Origin: Marisa cornuarietis
Taxonomy: Eukaryota > Mollusca > Gastropoda > Architaenioglossa > Ampullariidae
Reading direction: 5' to 3'
Assembly: GCA_004794655.1 (NCBI GenBank)
Contig: SMMW01000622.1
Coordinates: forward strand, 6,447,501 to 6,511,500
Length of the DNA: 64,000 bases
Shown here: positions 58,712 to 64,000 of the stretch, one piece after another
Layout of the letters: every line of letters starts with the position of its first letter
Numbering within the stretch: the first letter of the stretch is position 1
Position numbers and translations under genes: made by a program
The notes under the pieces: model-generated
The model's input: only the letters and a program-made list of their open reading frames with translations
Database searches by the model: none
Told to the model about the DNA's origin: nothing

Positions 58712-61700
58712 GCATGCGTTTTGACATAAGCATCTGGAAATCACGAATGAAAAAAATTAATTTGACGTGAGAAGAGTGAGAAAAAGAGAAACGGAACGAC
58801 GGACAAAAAGAATTTACACAGTAAAATCTTTATAACAAGACTACGTAGCTCAGTACAAATATATGGTCATCACCAGATATAAACAACTTTGATAGCTACA
58901 CCCCTTTAACAATTTTTTTAAAGAAATAGCTTAATTCTGGTGGGTATTGAGTAGTGTCTTCACCTCGATCATCGCTTTTTAATGGGTATCGACTCAGGCA
59001 GGCGTTCAGCTTGCAGGTCAGGCTTCCCGTATCGTACCTGACGAGAATGACGTCACCGTCATAGGAGGCGGTGGCCAGTAGGCGATGGTGCACAAGTGTC
59101 ATGCATAAAATGTCCGCCGTATGCATGCACCGTAAGAGCTTAAGAGACTCTTCGGACTTCTTGGCTTCAATACTGATGATGTAAACCGTCTTCTGCCAGC
59201 CAGTTGCAAAAAGAAATGTCTAGAAAAGAAATCAAGACCTGCTAGAGGACTGCTATCCATATTTCTTTTGCAGAGAATGCTAGTATAGATAATGCTATTG
59301 TCGTCATTATCATCACCATCATTGCTAGCATCATCTACATGACAAAATGCTACGGATTTGAAAAGAGAGTATAGGAGAGAAATAGTGTGGAGAGAGACTG
59401 ACCGGAGAGAGAAAGAGAAGAGAAAAAGACAGGATAACATTAAAAACTCCTATCGGATAGCATTACTCAATACTCCCTGTTGTCATAGGAGTTTTTTTTT
59501 TAAAGAACCCTCAACCCTAACCATCCCAGCAATATTAGTCTCTTTATGCATCATATTTCCAGTTTTTTTCTTGAATTTCGATACGAAAATTTTGATATAT
59601 TTAACAACATGGCTTTGTATGGAAGCAACTTCCTCTCTCGGCGTCCCTTACGAGACCTATACTTCTGTAGTTGCTGATGTTACTACCTATTCCTTTTCGC
59701 ACGACTTTTGCTCCTGTGGACGTCTTACTTTGTCGATGACAAGGGCGGTGATGACGACCGCTTCGGGCAGGGAGTAGTGGTTGATAAGGATGCCGCCGGA
59801 GAAGTTCCACAAGTTGATCGTTCCATCGGTAGCCCCCGTCACTATGCGTCTCTCTGTCTGATCCATGATGAAGGCAGTGATTTCTACCTTGTTATACTCC
59901 GATTCGTAGGCGACTTCCTTTTGCTGAGTGCGGGGGCTGTAGTGACGAAACTGCAAAGTCTGGATCCCCGTGTAGACATCCCACACGCTGATAAAGCCAC
60001 CTCGGCAAGCGCTGACAACCTGTTGTCAACAAACGATTTCTATGTTTTAGATCCATTTCTCAACCAGTCTCCCCCTCCCCACGCCCACCTAAAAAGACTT
60101 AAAGACAGATTAGGAAGTTCAACAGAATTCAGCAATTTTCAAGTTACTGTTTATATGTTTAATTGTCGGACAGGCCTAGGCTTAGGGAAGGCAGAACAAC
60201 TTCAGTTTTTTTAACACATTTTATTCCCTACGTCATAATTTAGACAGAACTGAACATTTCACACAGGTCGTTGAAAGCACCTTTTACTCGTGACATATAT
60301 TTTGTACGCTCATAGAGCTAAGAGAAGCGGAAGAAAATATCAGCCCAGATGATCAGCACAGCACATGTGAGAGGTGGGGAGCGCACTCTTGACGTGTGCC
60401 TACTGTCGTGTGAAACTAAGCTCACATTTAGTTATCCAACACTACTCGTCGAGTTCTTATACAGCACTTCGATGACTTGGACGAGACCCTCTTCGATGTG
60501 GAATTTTCTCCTCGCATTCCATGTCCCCTAGTGCTAAGCTCCGTCAAAAGCCCTTTTAAAGTCTACGAAGTTATGATAGAGGTCCCGATGAAGATACATC
60601 TTTGTCAGGATACGACAGTTAAGGACATGCTCAGCTATGGTCATTCATAGTCTGAAGCAGACCTGATCTTTTGCTAGCAGTTCCTCAGCGGCTGTGATAA
60701 TGCAATTCTGTTTTACTTTCAGCATGACTGCTTGGGTAGCTGATTAGGCTAATCGTTCAGTACATTGTGTTATTGCACTCCAAATACAATCAGTTTTTTT
60801 TAGAAGAAATAAAACTTTTTCCGTACATGCATTTACTAGTTAAGTGCTTATGTAGATCTTTCCAGAACACACTAGCTAACTGACACGGCCTTAACAACAA
60901 AGTAGCTGTCTCTTCTTCAACAAAGCCAATGTACAACTGCTGTTTGCTGATTTCTCATCGGCGTTCAACACCATTCAACCACATATTCTAGCTAGAAGAC
61001 TCCTGGACGAGTTTTCCTTTGACCATCAGCTAGTGTCATGGAATCATTCACTTTTTGGTTGACAGGCAGCAACGAGTATTCGTCAATGGTCCTATTTCCG
61101 ACTTAATCACAAAGTGCACCGGCGCACCTCAAGGCAGTATTTTATACCCGCTTTTGTTTTATTCTGTATACTAACAGTTGTCGCAGTAACCATGAGGGTC
61201 AATATCTCGTCAAATTCTCTGATGACACTGCACTATTCTTTCTTCTTAGCGAGTCAGTAGATACCCATGGTGTAGCTTTGGATGAATTTATTGCCTGGTG
61301 TGATGACTATTTGCTTGAACTTAATGTGAGTAAGACCAAAAAGATTGTCTTTGATTTTCGTCGGAATTCTCCGCCAAGTGCTGTATGTATCATCCACGAC
61401 GAGGAGGTGGAAATTGTTCCTGATTTTAAGTAGCTGGGCACCAACTTCGATAGGAGACTTTGCTGGGATGTCAACACTAAAGCTGTAGTGAAGAAGGCTC
61501 AACAGCGCCTCTTCCTCCTCCGGAAGCTGATGTCTTTCTCTGTCTCCCAGCAATTTACTCAGCTCTTTTATAGATTGGAAATAGTGTGCTGTCCTTCTCG
61601 TTTATCTGTTTCTACAACAGCTTATCGGTGAAGGACAAGTGCAGCATACATCGTGTAGTATCTATCTGCTCCAAAGTCAGTGGGACAGCCAGGAGTGCTC

Positions 61701-62405
61701 TTCAGACTCTATATAACAGGCAGACATTTCTGAAAGTGTCTGCAATCCTTCGTAATGACAAGCATGTCCTGTCGAGAGAATTCTTCGAACTCTTATCGGA
61801 CCGCCGATTCTGTGTACCTGTGTGTCCTTTGAATGGTGCTGTGTGCGAATGAATGAAACATGAATGCGGAGGCCTATTTGGTGTATGTGAATGTGTTGTG
61901 ATGTTATTTTTTATCGAGGTGCCCTCTGGGACAAATAAAGTGTTCTCTGATCTGATCTGATCTTATAGAACATTTGGGGGAGTTGACACTCTGTCTTATT
62001 AATTGGAATCTGCAAATAGGTAAAATTCTATGAAGAATTCGTAAAATGAAACACCTGTCTGTTGTTGTCTTATGACATTTATTAAGTACAAGTGTCAATA
62101 GTATCTTTTCATAATCAGCATTCTAGTTAGAAGTCACTGATGGCAAGCTAACGTGAGACTCCACGCTTCATGTTTGTTACGATAATTCTGCGACTATATC
62201 TTTCTCACGAAGTTTTGACATGCATGCGCGTATGGTTAGAAATCAGAATGCAATAACTTTTAAATTGATTGACTGAGAGGGATTTGGATAAAGCTGCTGT
62301 AGCGAAGTTGGTACAGCGAACAGATTTAATTACGAAGGCTGCAGGTTCAAATTTTTTTTAACGAGTGCTTTTTTGTCTTTATTATACAAGTCTTGATTTT
62401 GACTT

Positions 62406-62448
<43 letters not shown>

Positions 62449-63707
62449 ATAAGAAAGACGTGTCTCCTGTCCATACGACGTTGGGGCCAGCCAAGTCCGA
62501 CGCTGACTCGCCAAAGCCTGGTGCCTCACCTTGCAAAACTCGGAGCTGTACACAACGCCAACGAGAGGATAAGAATGTGAGCACATCTCGGGATGCTGAG
62601 CGTGCTTATCATACTTAAAGTCAGAGACGACCCAGGCGATAATGGCGCTGGCCATCGTAAATTCGTTGCGTGCTGCGTTGTAGAAGTAGCTCGTTGTAGG
62701 CTGGCCACCCAGCGCGTCCATCGACGACCTTGTAAACCGCTGGATACACTGCTGGCTTAAGAGATGGTAGACGCTAACGACGTGTCCTGTGTCCACGCTG
62801 ATGACATGGTGAGTAGCGTCACGGATCGCCACGGCAATGATAGGGCTAACGTGACCCCTGACCACGTGCGAGAAAAATTTAATGAGGGTAGATTTTAATA
62901 AATCAATATATTAATCGCGTATTTGTTTAAAAAAAAGTCTTATACATGTATTGCGCAATTGTCTAGGGAACACCTCTATTTTTCTCGTTATTCTCAATAT
63001 TCTTCCTAGTCTGTTCCAGTCTTCCTGCAATGTTTTGAAATAGAGAGACGTGTTTTTTTCTGCATTAGTGTGCCTTCAAAGGGTTATCATTAAACTGTAA
63101 ACGTGTAAGCCAACACCATCTGCATAATACTAATGTAAGAGCGTGTATAACGCAGTGTCACACTTAGATTGTTTTCTGTGCTTATATTTATATGTAAAAT
63201 AAAGTAAAAAATCGAAAATTGTTTTGAAAAGATCGATATTAAACAACAACGAAATAATAATAAAAATTAGTCAAAAACTCAACACCAGAGAGCTTAACCA
63301 GAATCAGATGTCTGGCAAATAGAACAGAAGATTAAAATACGTCAAGAATAATTGAAAGTATGAGTTATAAGAAAATTGTTTTTAATAAATATTTAAGAGA
63401 GAGGTTTGGGTTAAGCTCATACCTTAATATGAAAATGGGGGTCTTCCTCATGAAGAAGTTCCATACACACACCGTAGCGTTCAGACATCCTGTGACAAGG
63501 ATGTTTAGCAAAACGCTGTACTCGAAGCACAGCACGCTAGTACGGCATGAGTAGTACTCACGCCTGCCTTGAAGGTCGCCGTAAAAGAGAGATTTGATGT
63601 TGGTCTGGCTACATGAAATAATGGCATCCCACCTCGGCAGGTAGCTTACTTTTATCACCCACCCATTGTGAACAGCAGCCATCTTGTTCAGTCTGACGCC
63701 AGAAATC
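53964..63707 (-). CDS. WD40-repeat protein, WDR64/WDR49 type, partial (N-terminus outside window)
   Basis: Multi-WD40 propeller protein. Exons (minus, 5' to 3'): 63423-63707, 62530-62857, 59729-60019, 58964-59219, 58283-58545, 57529-57771, 56729-56905, 56304-56525, 56121-56186, 55809-55937, 53964-54071, about 789 codons. Every junction keeps phase with GT-AG ends. Signatures: LVTGCLNATVCVWNF, HHVISVDTGHVVSVY, RRIVTGATDGTINLWNF, LLATASYDGDVILVR, TLITAGNEGWIRAWS, FLITGDTQGYVKVWDL, LIITGDLGQT/VRIWLLSGRYIGT. After the propeller come YKPNRHYRSRP and LPAYHMLPIHDL. The order and the IYIGTFGQ-like motif fit WDR64/WDR49/EFCAB8, a group linked to sperm and cilia; which member is not settled. The donor at 53964 (ACT/GTGAGTG) is strong, so at least one more exon lies to the left. 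Confidence 0.85.
54072..55808. other. intron of the WDR64-like gene
   Basis: No coding region seen. A G-rich run (GGTGGGTGGGGGTGGGGGTG) at about 54945-54965 could form a quadruplex. Around 55420-55520 the phrase TTTGCACCCAGTGxTC recurs loosely. Confidence 0.4.
57235..57330 (+). repeat. tRNA-like SINE head
   Basis: GCCAAGTAGTTAAAGCACTGG resembles an A box, with a B-box-like GGTTTTGATAACC about 35 nt on, in an intron of the WDR64-like gene. Confidence 0.45.
58653..58708. repeat. (GT)n microsatellite, about 28 units
   Basis: Uninterrupted dinucleotide run in an intron of the WDR64-like gene. Confidence 0.95.
60915..61975 (+). mobile_element. Rex1-like LINE fragment with RT and 3' end
   Basis: Same family as 33642-34295. 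RT pieces in order: LLFADFSSAFNTIQPHIL, GAPQGSILYPLLF, DTAL(F)FF-like degraded catalytic region, LDEFIAWCDDYLLELNVSK, KAQQRLFLLRKLMSF. The C-terminal frame (61586-61852) has CSKVSGTARSALQTLYNRQ. The 3' end reads CCCTCTGGGACAAATAAAGTG, then tandem TGATC. Stops and frameshifts throughout. Sits in a 2.5-kb intron of the WDR64-like gene. Confidence 0.8.
62296..62352 (+). repeat. tRNA-like SINE head
   Basis: GTAGCGAAGTTGGTACAGCG (A box) and GGCTGCAGGTTCAAAT (B box) at tRNA-like spacing, followed by a T-run. The clearest of the SINE heads in the window. Confidence 0.55.
62406..62448. repeat. (GT)n(GA)n microsatellite
   Basis: Compound dinucleotide tract just downstream (minus sense) of the WDR64-like exon donor at 62530. 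Confidence 0.9.
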
Positions 63708-64000
63708 CTGTGATCGGGAGAAACAGTCGTCACGAAAAACGTGTTTGTTTGTTTGTTTGTTTGTAGTACCACTATGCACTGCACTGTTACAAAGGGTCTA
63801 GGGTTGCTTTCGCTGTGGGGAAGGGCTTTATGTGCCTAAAGATACTTTCATTCAAATTAAAAGGAAATAATAATAACTTAGATTATCGTTCGAGATTTTT
63901 AAAACGGGGTTTGAAGCCCGTAGACTGGATTATCGGGTAAAAATAAAACATTTTCTATCCGGTAAAGGCAAGAGTCCCGTGCCTTTGCAGTAGTTGGGAG

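Noticed and set aside
62347..62529. Extension of the WDR64-like exon past 62530
   Set aside because: The frame runs into a GT/GA microsatellite; the donor AAG/GTGAGG at 62530 joins in phase with the next exon.

Overview
This 64-kb window is animal nuclear DNA, not prokaryotic. It is AT-rich, its genes are split by GT-AG introns, and it holds many short microsatellites and several families of non-LTR retroposons and DNA transposons. The LINE families and tRNA-like SINE heads look lophotrochozoan. A mollusc, probably a gastropod, is the best guess, but that is inference.

Gene layout, left to right. (1) 3942-13136, minus: a complete 13-exon WDR13 gene (484 aa, a WD40 protein). (2) About 15020-17590, minus: a dead THAP + DDE_Tnp_4 transposase gene, cut in its coiled coil by a deleted Ty3/gypsy LTR element at 15956-16910. 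(3) 17836-22651, plus: a complete 6-exon RAC1 gene with a long 3' UTR. It is divergent from the THAP exon, and a TGACGTCA box lies between them. (4) 35546-41210, plus: a second, divergent Rac-like GTPase whose five intron positions and phases match RAC1 exactly. Its effector loop has Asp where Rac1 has Tyr40. (5) 53964-63707, minus: eleven consistent exons of a WD40 protein of the WDR64/WDR49 type. Its N-terminus lies beyond the right edge, and a possible last exon sits at 43287-43430, across a nest of LINEs.

Mobile DNA is layered. A CR1/L2-like LINE (44.4-46.8 kb, resuming at 53.73 kb) is split by a 5'-truncated LINE with a (CAA)n tail. That LINE is itself split by a full-length 6.0-kb minus-strand LINE with ORF1 zinc knuckles, endonuclease, RT and RNase H (47317-53319, 12-bp target-site duplication). 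Introns of both Rac genes and the 27.8-35.5 kb gap carry small inverted-repeat elements; four of these have readable ends, and three of those four have readable target duplications (TTA, TA and a 9-bp one).

How the genes relate: the two Rac genes are a nearby same-strand duplicate pair, likely with different effector preference and the same prenylation type. The two WD40 genes are not related to each other in function as far as the sequence shows. All coordinates of exons come from reading splice sites and checking that phases join. No alignment or database search was run.
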